Part shown: piece after piece, positions 51,674-62,347 of the stretch
Position numbering within the stretch: the stretch's first letter is position 1
Layout of the letters: every line of letters starts with the position of its first letter
Assembly (NCBI GenBank): GCA_034521835.1
Contig: JAXHMA010000010.1
Coordinates: forward strand, 212,768 to 276,767
Direction: 5' to 3'
Source: JAMQKA01 sp034521835
GTDB taxonomy: Bacteria > Bacteroidota > Rhodothermia > Balneolales > Balneolaceae
Length of the DNA stretch: 64,000 bases
The notes under the pieces: generated by a model
The model's input: the letters and a program-made list of their open reading frames with translations, nothing else
Told to the model about the DNA's origin: nothing
Databases searched by the model: none
Translations under genes and position numbers: made by a program

Positions 51674-52254
51674 CTAGTAAGTTGAAATCAACAATCAGCT
51701 AAATATTTTAGCCTTGGTGTTGTTTAAGTATATTGCCTCAACCAGTATCCATCATCATGTTGCCATCTGCGTGTTCCATAAGGTTTTCGATCTGCTGGGA
51801 AAGCTATTCGCATAGCTACTACTCTTGATACTAACCGACCTACTCGTTAAGCATTTAATTTGCCACCAATGCCCCGCCAATATATAGCGATGAGTTGGGA
51901 GCAAACCTGCGTCCTTTTGGAGTAACTGAGCGAAGAAGTGATCGAGTTGCAGGAAAAAGCAGAATCTCCCTATGGCGATGTGATGAATATCAGTGATTGC
52001 ACGCAGTGCTACAAACTTATACGGAGCTATAGACTCATATTCGCCAGGCCGAGCTGATGTATGAAGAGTTGCATAAGCCTAGAACGAAAAGCAGAAGATG
52101 GCCAAACGTCCCAATAATATTGCAGCAAACAGAAGCCAACGGGGCCAGTAGGAGACTAACGACGTTGTATAGGTGGAATAACCACAATACATGATTGTGA
52201 AGCTCAAAAAGATAAAGTAAGTCAAATTCATAGTGACGAATTTGGGATTTTCTA
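51674..52254. pseudogene. Intergenic region with a decayed second IS1182-type transposase fragment
   Basis: On the + strand from 51889 the frame MSWEQTCVLLE-stop-LSEEVIELQEKAESPYGD parallels AMSWERACALEDQLSEEVAELL of the neighbouring transposase. A second block near 52035-52080 (RQAELMYEELHKP) parallels its RQ-AKAMIVDRADE part. Stops and shifts show an old remnant. The rest is without a gene. Confidence 0.55.
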
Positions 52255-54400
52255 TTTGATCCATTCTTTAATGAGTATCTGGGCCTTCTCTGCAGGCCGG
52301 GCCTTGATTTGAAGTTTCTGTCCAGCATTCTTCTCTTTATAAGCGGATTGGACAACATTCATCTGTTTCATAATCTCTTCTTGGTTGAGGGTTGATCCTG
52401 CCCCATTGGTCACTTCAATCATCATCAGATTTCTAGGGGCCAGGCTAGCGGCAAGGTCCGGTAGGTCGTAGGCCTCAAGTGCACCAGCGACTGTGCTAAT
52501 ATGTAGGAAGGATCAGTGATCGCGATTTGTTACCAAGGAACCATCGACTGTACGGACCCAATAGGGCGAATCAGGCGTATGCCTGGTTCAAATGCAGCGG
52601 CGTGCAGTAGGACAGGTGCCATCTCATCCCGGGCAACTCCATACACTTGGTCTATCTCGGGCTGACGTTCTAATAGTCGAGAAAGTCGAACAACATCTCC
52701 TGCCCGTATACCGACAATACTGCGACCCAGCAGCACGGAGAGAGGCCATATATCAAATGAGGTAGACTCAAACCTCTGGACCTGTGTGGTATAATTAGCC
52801 AAGTCCCCCGGACCCATTTCACCAATTCCCACTAAATCGGGGATCAACACCGTATATCCGTTCAAGGCTAACCATCTCAACTCATCCCCTTCTTCGGCTT
52901 CACCGATCTTACCATCGGGGTGAAGGTAAAGAACCGCTTTATTAGTGGGTTTATTCGGCCTGAAAAGCAAGTAAGGGATCGGATATCCGCCTTCACCTCT
53001 TATAAAATACTTTTCTATAACAAATCCCTCCCGCCGGATTTTTCCGGTAAAGACTGGTTCTTGAAGTTCCTGTGGTTCCCTGTAGCCGGAGAGCTGCCGG
53101 GCCGAACATAGAACCTGTGCAAGGTGACGTTTAAGATCCTTTCTTCTAGCATTCAACTCGCGAAGCTGCCGGTCAGCCCGCCGGCTATTCAAGCTAAAAA
53201 CGGTTTCTCCCTCGCGGGCTGTGGCAACCTGACCAGTAGCAGTCACCTGCATCTCCTCATTGCTTAGCAGCTCTAAGTCTTGTTCTTGGGGACTACCGGG
53301 ATTATTCAGATGCCTTTGGAAGAAAGCATACATCGCCTCCCTGTTCTTTTCGGTAGAGGTGTGGCCCCCACCATCCTCGACCGTGTCGAAGTTATCAGCA
53401 TGCCCATATGCATCATAGCTCTCGATACCTCACTGGCTGTCTCACGGGCCCCCTGAATGCTAAAAAAGTCTTCAGTAGTCGTTATCATAAGTGTTGGCTT
53501 TGGAGCCCGGACCTCCAGCAAGTCCGCGTGATCGATACCCTCAATGATACCGTGATATGAGTTCTGTTCCGCGTCTTGGGACCTGCTCGACTGCAACAAG
53601 CGCGTGAAGTTTGTAATATATGCTTCAGGGGGCGGCTGCATTTATCCGTTCATCAATTGCAGCTATATAGGCCGTCTGCGTGCCGCCACCCGATCGACCA
53701 GGTCATGCCGATTCGCTCTGAGTCAACTTCATCTCGCGAGAACAAATAATCCACTGCGCGTATGCCATCCCAGATCATATAGCGAGCCAAAGAACTCCCG
53801 GTAATAAATGTCTGTACACCAACATAAGAATGCTCCTGAGTTGGACTACCGACAGTAGATTGTCCAATTTTCGGGTTATAGTACTGAATGCGTTCTCCTT
53901 GCCCAATTGGGTCAATGGCAAAAACCACAAAACCTTGTTCGCCAAATTCAATATAGTATGCAGATAGGTTGAATTTCTATAACCGTCCTGTGTATGGCCA
54001 CTTGGGTGGATGGTTGCAGGTCTTTTGTACTTGCACTGCATCAGGCAAAAACAGGGTAGAAGTAACATAAAATACGTCCGGTTGGGATCTCAAATACAAT
54101 ATGTTCGACGGTGAACCAATCCTTATCAATGGTTCGTACAATTTCTGCATTTAAAGGGGTTTTCTCGGGGAACGGACCCATGACGCTCTCCAAACGTTCT
54201 CGCACTTTTTGCTGCCGTTGTTGCCAGTCAGTTAATGTTTCTTGACTAGCAATAACATCCTCCCTCTTTTATCCCAGCAGCTTTGTAGGCTTTGTTACAG
54301 TAAGATGCTGATACAATGCATTCTCGGAATTACTAAACTCTACCCAATTATTATTGGAAGATTCCCCCCGTATCACCTTAAGCTTTTCTTTGGGCAATTA
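52255..54400 (-). CDS. Alpha/beta hydrolase (acetyl-xylan-esterase / prolyl-oligopeptidase-like), frameshifted
   Basis: About 700 residues. Near the N-terminus: SQETLTDWQQRQQKVRERLE, VMGPFPEKTPLNAEIVRTID. The hydrolase core has VVFAIDPIGQGERIQYYN, RYMIWDGIRAVDYLFSRDEV and the nucleophile elbow in DSERIGMTGRSGGGTQT (Gly-x-Ser-Gly-Gly, rebuilt from two frames near 53690). A second half repeats hydrolase features (NKAVLYLHPDGKIGEA, GYTVLIPDLVGIGEMGPGD). Five or more breaks. Probably exported and acting on esterified polysaccharide, from context. The exact start is not resolved. Confidence 0.62.
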
Positions 54401-54745
54401 ATCTATTATCAGTCAAAACAATTGCCGTAATTATAATCAGCGATAACCTTAATAGATTGAAAAATTTAGCCCTTTTGAATTTCTTACTGTTTTAGTACAG
54501 CTAAATTTTTCATAATTAAGTTCTAAAATATGCTTGGGCAGATAATTTGAGCTAGTGCCAGGGTGATCGAATTTCAAGTAGAAAGAGAATAAAGTCCAAA
54601 CTATTTTTAATTGGCTTACCTAGTTGCTGCCAAATAATCTCTCTTTCATACATTCGATTCTTAGTAAGTGGTTTTGATCGTGCCTTCATACAACTGCCTT
54701 AAATAAAAAGTGCTAAAGTGCTCCAAAAATCAGTTGTCAATCTGA
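54401..54745. other. 345 bp without a gene
   Basis: AT-rich, no frame of note and no clear hairpin. Confidence 0.4.
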
Positions 54746-55003
54746 TTAAATAGCCAGTAATCCGCCATCCAAAAATTCTTTGATCATTATTGAACTTGAC
54801 TCCGGTTTTATAATCTTTATCCTTTGATTTATGTATTTGAAATCGGATACTACATTCTCAGTATTGATGCATATTAAATAAAACTCTTGGTTGAATTGCT
54901 CACAGCACTCATGATGCTGTCGGATTTCAAAGCACGTTAATACATATTCGAATCCGAGACGGTGTACATTAGCTCGTGCAAGATCTTTTTCCTTATCGAG
55001 AGA
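54746..55003 (-). pseudogene. Open stretch resembling a WYL-domain C-terminus
   Basis: An 85-codon open frame without a start codon follows directly, in frame, after the sulfatase stop. It reads RHLGFEYV-like text, then IRQHHECCEQFNQEFYLICI, INQRIKIIKPESSSIMIKEF. The order H...F.L.I...I.IIKPESL resembles the C-terminal end of WYL transcription regulators. It may be the remnant of a regulator or of a protein extension. Weak call. Confidence 0.3.
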
Positions 55004-56558
55004 TTATCTTTCCATTATACCTACTTCCCTAGCCCACGTTCTCCATTTATTTTTTAACTCTTCTGAAATCTCGGGGTGTTCTCCAATCAGATTTGTAGTT
55101 TTTGTACGGTCATCTTGCATATCATAAAGTTCCCATTCACTTTTCCAGCGGACCAGTTTCCACTGCTCGGTCTGGATGGCACTTCCCTCAGAAAAATCGT
55201 AATATAGTGGATCTTCACGATCGATAGTGTTGCCTTTGAACAGGGGTAAGCAGACTTATCCCTTCCATCGGATGTACCTTCTCTCCCTTGTATTGTTCCA
55301 GGTAGGTGGCATCGGTAAGGTCAACCATCGTTGGTATAATATCAATAAAATGGGTCGATGTACTGATTAATGCGGCCTCCCTGGGAATTAACTTAGGCCA
55401 ATGTACAATAACCGGGGTGGCCGTGCCGCCTTCATGCGAGTAACTTTTATATTTCACGGAAGGGTGTGTTGGCCACGTTGGCCCAGTCTTTGAATGAGGC
55501 CCAACGTGTCATGGAACCTATGGGACCTCTCTTATTTTTACAATCTCCGGTGAGGCGCCGTTGTCCGAGGCAAACATAAACAATGTGTTCTGCCAATCCC
55601 GGGTCTTTTTAAGATATTCGATCAGATGCCCGATATTCTGGTCCATTCTTTCTATCATGGCGGCATACACGCTGCATGCGTCGCACTTGATCAGCTTTTG
55701 CAGAATCACCGAGTGCCTCCCACTTGCGATGTTCCGGTTCTGACCTGGGATAGCGCTCATCAAGCAACCCCATCTCCCGCTGACGTTCGTACCGGGCCTT
55801 CGCAATTGCTTCATAACCTACCTCGTATACATCCTCATATTTTTGATAGATTCCTTCGGAGCCTGCAAGGGATCATGTGGAGCTTCGGTGGGCCAAGTAG
55901 AGTAAAAACGGTTTATCCTCATTCCGGTATTTTTCCAGCAGTTCAATCGACCAGTCGGTCCATGTATCCGTGCTATAGTAATCCTCTGGTGGAGTAAAGG
56001 GAGCAATAAGCGAATCGTCAAATGCAAATGTACGTGGGTATTTATGCGGTTTCTGGGCAGGCGGGCCTGGATCAGAGGGACGTTGTACTCCGGGATTATA
56101 GTAATTGGCCCCGCCGTCACGTAAACCCCAGAAGTGATCGAATCCCCAGTTACATGGATTATCAGTGCTGTAATGCTTACCTACAAACAGAGTTCGGTAC
56201 CCTGCATTTTTCAATACTTCTCCGAACATTACTGAATGTGAAAGTCTTCTGGCACATGCATACCGGTCAACAGAACTGCTCGCGAGGGATAACACTTGCT
56301 GGTATTGTGCATCTGGGTGAAGCGGATTCCATTTTCTGCAAGGCTATCCAGATTTGGAGTTTTAATTTCCGATCCGTAAGGCTCCGATATCGGAGTAACC
56401 CAGATCATCAGCCAATACGTAGACGATATTAGGCGGATTCTCCGAAATGTCATTTTTATCTCTTTGTCCCTGACATCCTAAACCCCAAAAAGCATGAGAA
56501 AAATAAATGCTAAATTGTAAGTCGAATGTTCCCGAATCCAGAAAGATTTGAGTTTCAT
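55004..56558 (-). CDS. S1-family sulfatase 1, lipoprotein, frameshifted
   Basis: About 518 residues. Start MKLKSFWIREHSTYNLAFIF at 56558 with a lipobox FGLGC. NIVYVLADDLGYSDIG holds calcium-binding aspartates; CYPSRAVLLTG carries the cysteine that becomes formylglycine. FASDNGAS provides the later Asp-Asn ligands, and SHEGGTATPVIVHWPK the substrate-side residues; the tail EWELYDMQDDRTKTTNLIGE is typical. Breaks near 56430, 56290, 55870, 55800, 55510 and 55215. Removes sulfate esters from sugars outside the cytoplasm. Confidence 0.86.
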
Positions 56559-56665
56559 AATTAGTCGATATTTATTAATGACTATCTGAGCTAAAATTTG
56601 CAATATTCACTTATTTTAGGTTAAGAGTTCGCATTCTTGCCCATCAATTTGTTGATTTTGCTACA

Positions 56666-58181
56666 CTAAAATCTTGAATTTTCGGTCCTCGTTAAATCTA
56701 GCACTTCTCGAATCTGCAGAGGCGGTTCAACTTTCTCAAATGGTGGTGGGTTGCGGCGGTGTCGCGGGTACTGGTCGAACTGTTCACCCTTCCCCACTGA
56801 GCGAGGATCCTCGAATGCTTTCAGCTCACTCTCAAGTATATTAGAAAACAACTCAGCTACAGTACTATATCCATAATAATCTACCACGTTGTGCATTTGA
56901 TGGGGATCCTCTCTGAGATCATATAGTTCCTCTTGTGGACGCTTTCCAAAGCTGAGTAAAAAAAGAGACTTAACGGTAGAATCTCTTGCATGTTCAATCA
57001 TATAATTTTTGGTAGGTCCGTCGTCTACATCAGCGAATATTCCCTCATTTCCTCGTATACCAAGAGCGCCAGCCGGCCATCGATCTGGCTTGTAATTGCG
57101 TATATATAGAAAATTTTCTGTTCTAATAGCACGTGTTGGATATCCAGTGTCATTCTCACGAGATCGGGAATGACGCTCTTTAGCAAGTAAAACATAGGAA
57201 CGAAAACCTTCGACTCTACCACTCCCATTATCTACCAGAATTGGCATCAAGCTTCGGCCCGTCATCTGTGAAGGAATTTTAACATTAGCAGCTTCTAGAA
57301 ACGTCGGTGCCAAGTCACTGAGCTGGACAAAGTCACTTACTTTACGCCCACCCAATTCTCCTTGCATCTTATCAGGCCACCATATCGCCAAAGGTACACG
57401 GGTTCCTGCATCATAGATCACTTAGATTTACCTCTTGGAAATGGCCAACCATGGTCCCCTGTCATGACCACAATGGTATTGTTCAATTCGTCTTCACTCC
57501 TAAGTAGATCAAGCATCTCACCAACCTTAGAATCAAATCTCTGCACTTCAGCATAATAATTGGCTATATCACGACGAACCTCAGGAACATCCGGCAGATA
57601 AGGTGGAACCTCTATCTTATCTAAGTTGATGTCCATTCTTTTTCGTAATTCATCTGAATAGTCACGATGGGGATCAGGTACCCCAAACCAGAAGGAAAAT
57701 GGCAGTCATTTTGGACGTTCTTCTAGGAACAACTTGAAATCTTATATATTTGGACCGGCAGGATTTCTATTTCTACCACTTGCCTCGAAAATGCCCGGTC
57801 CCCAACCCTTGTTATTTTGAAAACCTACAAAGTATCCATTATTCTCCAGCAGTTCTGGATAAACTGGTAATTCAGAGGGTAGTGTAGACCACAGGTTTGC
57901 TCCTTGACCGAGTCGCCAAGGATACTGGCCGGTCAGCAGTGAACCGCGAGAGGGGGTACAACTGGGAACGTCAGCAAATGAGTGGGTAAATAATACCCCT
58001 GCTCAGACAATTGGTCAAAAGTTGGTGTATCAATTCCACTTGCTTCAAGAACACTAGCATGATATCCCCAGTCATCAGCAATAGCTAATACAATATTTGG
58101 TTGTTTATCGTTAGTTTGGCCCTTTAATACATTAGGTGCTATTATAATTATAAATAAAAATATGACTAGTGATTTTACCAT
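56666..58181 (-). CDS. S1-family sulfatase 2 (heparan N-sulfatase-like), frameshifted
   Basis: About 505 residues with signal MVKSLVIFLFIIIIAPNVLKG at 58181. NIVLAIADDWGYHASVLEAS has the metal aspartates. CTPSRGSLLTGQYPWRLGQG (57960-57905) carries the formylglycine cysteine but is split by one base at 57960. VMTGDHGWPFPRGKS and LYDAGTRVPLAIWWPDK follow. The ADDWG and GDHGWPFPRGKSNLYD pattern is close to SGSH-like N-sulfatases; this is an inference. The upstream gene is ThrC-like, 290 bp away. Confidence 0.84.
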
Positions 58182-58472
58182 ATTTAAATTCTCTAACGTA
58201 TTTTTTGAACAATACAATTGATTCTAAAAGTTTCAGTGTCAACTGTAGATAGGCCGCTAGCCATTCGTATATCCTCTTTATATTTGAACATGTCAGAACA
58301 AAAATGGTTTTGAAGAAATTTTATATTAATTTTTATGACTTTACCCTAGTTAATACAGCTCCATTTTAAACTCAAAATAAAGTGAATTCAGATCTATATT
58401 AGGTATATTCATGAACTAACAATTTACTTGTGAATTCTTTCAGCTAACACTGACAAGCTCCGCTTCGTAATT
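58182..58472. other. 291-bp intergenic region
   Basis: Between sulfatase 2 and the ThrC-like gene. AT-rich; no gene or clear promoter. Confidence 0.4.
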
Positions 58473-60202
58473 TTACTCCGCCTTGGCTCCTTTCATGATA
58501 ATAGACAGCCCTTTGGTGAATGCCTGAACAGCTGCTTCAAGCGTGTCGGGGAGGCCGCTTTAGATACCCACTCCTGTTCGGAATCGGGTCTACCCAGCGT
58601 CAGGGTAACCACTACAAGGGAATCAGTATCCGGGCTGATAATCTCCACATCGTGATTTAGCACCTCCAGTTTCAATAGGTTGTCAGTCTCCGATTTAATA
58701 GCGCTAAGGATGGCATCTACCGGTCCCACGCCCTTCGATTCGGTCTCAATTTCCCTACCCTTCAGTTTCAAAATGGCGAAAGCGTGAACCAGTCCATGCT
58801 TGTGCATTGTAATTTTATAGTCCATTACCTCCACAGGGTATTCGAGGTCCGGCTCCTCGTTATAAATCAGTGACTGAAGCGCTTCGATCTCGTAGTTGTT
58901 CAGCGTTTTACCTTTCTTGCTTATTTTTTCCACGTATTGGTCATAAATTTGCTCATTATCCGCATCCATCTTAAGATTCGCGATAAATGTATCGCGCGAT
59001 TTACCCCACGACTTCTTCTGCATGTCGATATAACCAGAATTGATATAATTATTTACCTTCTCAATACTCGGGGAAAGCACAGGGGAGGATGGTGAATGCT
59101 TCTCTACAACCTTGGTTTCCTTCAGTCCGGAACCTGTGAGGACGAGTAGGCATTTCTTGTGCTTAAAACGATGTCGATTATTCTTCAAGGTTGCCAAGGG
59201 TAGGGCGGATGCTGACTCAGTAAAAAGCCCCTCTTCGACCGCCATCTCTTTCAGTGACTGCAGGATTTCATCTTCCGAAACAGTGTAGGCCTGTCCACCG
59301 GTTTCCTCGATTCCCATCAAAACCTTGTGAAAGTCGACCGGATTCGAAGCAGCCACCGAGTTTGCCATTGTATCCACCTGCTTCTTTGATGACTTCTCCT
59401 TCTTAAATATTCCCTCAACCACGGGGCAACTATGTTCCGGCTGGATGGCGACCAAGTGGGGAATTCGGTCAATGGTACCGGCGGCTTTCAGTTCACAAAA
59501 ACCCTTGTGAATTGCGCCGAAATTGGTTCCACATCCCACAGGAATAAAGATAAAATCAAAATCATCGCCGCCCTGCTCAACCAGCTCATAGGAAAACGAT
59601 TTCTGTCCCTCCAAACGGAAGACATAGTCACCTGCCATGTAATATTTGCCGAATTTGACAAATTGCCGACACAGCGCCTCACAGCAACTAAAATCACCCT
59701 TTATCCGTATAATATTTGCATCGTAGATGGTGGCTTGGGCAATTTTCGCGCCGCTTGTTTCTTCCGGTACGAATACGAAACACGGAATTTTAAAACAGCA
59801 GGCGTAAGCTGCCACCGAGGCCGCCATATTGCCCGTGCTAGCCACACAGATCGCCTCCGCACCAAGTTCTATTGCTTTTTGTACCTCAATGTAACTACCG
59901 CGATCCTTGAGCAACCTGTGGGATGCTCAAACTCCAGTTTAGCCCAGAGGTCGGTAACGGTAAGTTTCGGAAAGCCGGTCCAGTTTCTTCAGGGCTGAAA
60001 AACTTGTTTTAAGTGGTTCCGGGCGCAATTCTTCCAGAGGATACTGGATATAATCATGCGGCTCAGCGTATTGTACCTTTAACACGCTGTCGCACTCCGT
60101 GCAGTACGTTGTAGTTTCGTTTTCCGAATTCAGATGGTTTTTGGCAACGCATCGCAGCTCATAATCCCGTGTAGCGTGTTCCATATAAGAGCTGATCTTC
60201 AT
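58473..60202 (-). CDS. Threonine-synthase-like PLP enzyme fused to a LeuA/CimA-type regulatory domain
   Basis: About 576 residues. N-terminus with zinc-ribbon-like TTYCTECDSVL. The PLP core has HPTGLLKDRGSYIEV (Schiff-base Lys), CVASTGNMAASVAAYA, IFIPVGCGTNFGAIHKGF and LLVLTGSGLKET, all as in ThrC. After residue ~390 comes a linker (YVEKISKKGKTLNNYEIEAL) and a domain with VMDYKITMHKHGLVHAFAIL, SKGVGPVDAILSAIKSE and DSLVVVTLTLGRPD, matching the allosteric domain of isopropylmalate/citramalate synthases. The true end is GLPDTLEAAVQAFTKGLS to the TAA at 58473; the contiguous frame ends at 58493 after a one-base shift. Two further breaks near 59930. The fusion is not one I know. Confidence 0.78.
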
Positions 60203-60225
60203 TAGGTTTGGTATAATAGTATCAT

Positions 60226-60528
60226 TAGTGTCCGGTTAAAGGGAAAGTATCTACTTGCAAGTCTTTGTATAACAATGAATTATGGGAGTTTTAAATTTTA
60301 TTAATTTGAATGCAAAACTACATATTGGCAATCACAAACTGCTCTGAGGATGTGTAATCAGTGAAAATCTTTTCATGGGACTGCTAATTTACTCACGGTC
60401 ATCCTTATTGGTAATCCGATAAGATCTAAGCATATGACGTTTAAACAGCTATTTTGGATAATTCACTCACGATATTTACCCCTTCATTCTATAACTAATT
60501 GGGACTCAATGACTTTAAACCGGCCGCT
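60226..60528. repeat. MITE-like repeat, copy 2 (uninterrupted)
   Basis: Starts TAGTGTCCGGTTAAAGGG and ends GACTTTAAACCGGCCGCT, imperfect inverted ends. About 303 bp, non-coding, aligned along its full length with copy 1 at 48.5-50.1 kb. It lies 23 bp upstream of the ThrC-like start codon, so it may have changed that gene's promoter. Confidence 0.8.
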
Positions 60529-60773
60529 TTTGAGTAAGTAGATATATTAAAGATAGATCCCATATCGTTGAGTTCTGAAAATTAATATGAATCACAGCAA
60601 CGTAACGAGTTTTGTACAGAAGCTGATATTAGGGTAAAAAAAGAAATGAAAGATACTGAGATCTCTTCGGTACCTATTCACATCAACTTGCCTATACTTA
60701 AATTTATTGATGATTTATTAGGCTTTCAGCTATAATAGGTCTAACTCTTAAAATACAGTGACAACTACATATT
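60529..60773. other. 245 bp without a clear gene
   Basis: A 29-codon + strand frame (MKDTEISSVPIHINLPILKF) from about 60645 is the only coding-like stretch; no family recognised. Confidence 0.35.
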
Positions 60774-62040
60774 TCATGAAATAACTGCTTCTTCATTATT
60801 TCTTTGAAAATAATCGTAATGATCATTTAACCTGATTCCCCATCCCGGCCGGTCAGGAGCTGTCCATTGTCCATCCCTGAAGAGATAACCAGAGGCATCA
60901 ATGGCAAGAGTATGATAGCGATCGTCCTCCGCGAACGTAATATTCTTTTGTATCACTGCGCATAGAATACTCATAAGTTTGCCAATTTCACTGGCCCAAT
61001 TATGGGGAATTAAACTAACACCATGCTCACCTGCCATTTTAGCCCCACGCAGTATATTGGAAAAACCAACTGTACGCATATCCGGCTGAATGAAATTAAA
61101 CAATTCTTCTTCTAGATATGATTGGAATTGGTCAACATCACGAACATCTTCCCCCTCTGCAATTGGGATTTTCACATTTGATTGATTCAGAACCGTATGC
61201 AACCGACGGTATATTTTAGTAGTTTCAGGGAAGATTTCTTCCATCCAATACATTTCATAAGGGGCGCATTCTCTTAGCATCCGCACAGCCCAGTCAAAAT
61301 TTTGTTCATATCCATCATTTGCATCAGCCATTATGTTAAAGTTGTAACCTACGGCCTCCCGGACGGCTTTAAACGCTTCAATATCCCGTTTCACCCCAGC
61401 TTCACCCTTTACCCACTTGTAAGGCCGTCCCAGTTGTCGTCTTTATCGCCTTGTCCAGCCCGTCTTTCCTTTATGTCGCTGTGCCAAGTCTTCCCGGTAC
61501 ACGGAAACAGTCGGTGTCAAGCTCTACGTCTTTGAAATCGAGTGCCCCATCAGTAGCAATCAACATGAGATACTGTAATTTGAGGGCCGAACAACTGCCA
61601 AACAGGGTTGTTCTCTTATCTTACCTAGCGCATCCAGTATAGGGTTTTCAAAAAACGTAAACGCAGGATCTCTGAAAAAAGCTCTGTATTCACTTGAAAA
61701 ACCAGTAATTTCTCCATTTTCCCATTTATAGAACTCCTCAAGACTAGCGCCGACCATTTCTTCTTGTAACCTTCTGACCGCCTTCTCATCAATATCCTGA
61801 TACCCCACAACCCCAATGCCCTGGGTCCCGTCATTTAAGATAACCCGAATCGCTGTCGCCTGCTTCCTGTTCTTGCCCTTTCGGTGCTACATCCAAGGCA
61901 TCCGGTCGCCACTGGGCGCTTAAACTCTCCCGCGAACAGTCAACACGGCTGAGTTTCGGAAATGGCTTTGGAATTCTGACAGGGGTTCCAGCAGATAAAA
62001 GTGTTTGAAAGGCATGCGTCAAGGGGTAAATGCCGCTTTA
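60774..62040 (-). CDS. Enolase-superfamily sugar-acid dehydratase (mandelate racemase/MLE type), frameshifted
   Basis: About 420 residues. The capping domain is broken (DIDEKAVRRLQEEMVGASLE, PILDALGKI). The barrel has NIMADANDGYEQNFDWAVRM (metal Asp, Asn), YWMEEIFPET (Glu), PIAEGEDVRDVDQFQSY (Glu) and SLIPHNWASEIGKL (catalytic His), ending NEEAVIS. These are the ligands of uronate/galactonate-type dehydratases. Breaks near 61420, 61500-61570, 61835. N-terminus uncertain. Same strand as susD, so it probably acts on a sugar acid from the same substrate. Confidence 0.78.
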
Positions 62041-62347
62041 AGCCGCTTGAGTTTTTTTTTTAAATGATTTACGTGCAAATATCTACTACCGGATTTCGGG
62101 GCTTCTCATATTGAAGTGATTACAAGATTTAACATTTACATTATTTGGCATTAACTTAGTTGGTATATCCAATCAATGGATTGTAACTAGAAAATAGGTC
62201 TTATACTTTTTTTAAATTAGCTATGCTATTAGGTACTCTCTATCTTTCTGAAAGACATCAGAAATCGGACAACGAGGTGGTATTCGATTCGATTTGATAA
62301 GCTTATTTTTATAGCCCTACCACTGATATTTGGAAAGCAAGATTAAA
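62041..62347. other. 307 bp intergenic
   Basis: AT-rich between susD and the dehydratase gene; no gene or terminator recognised. Confidence 0.4.
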
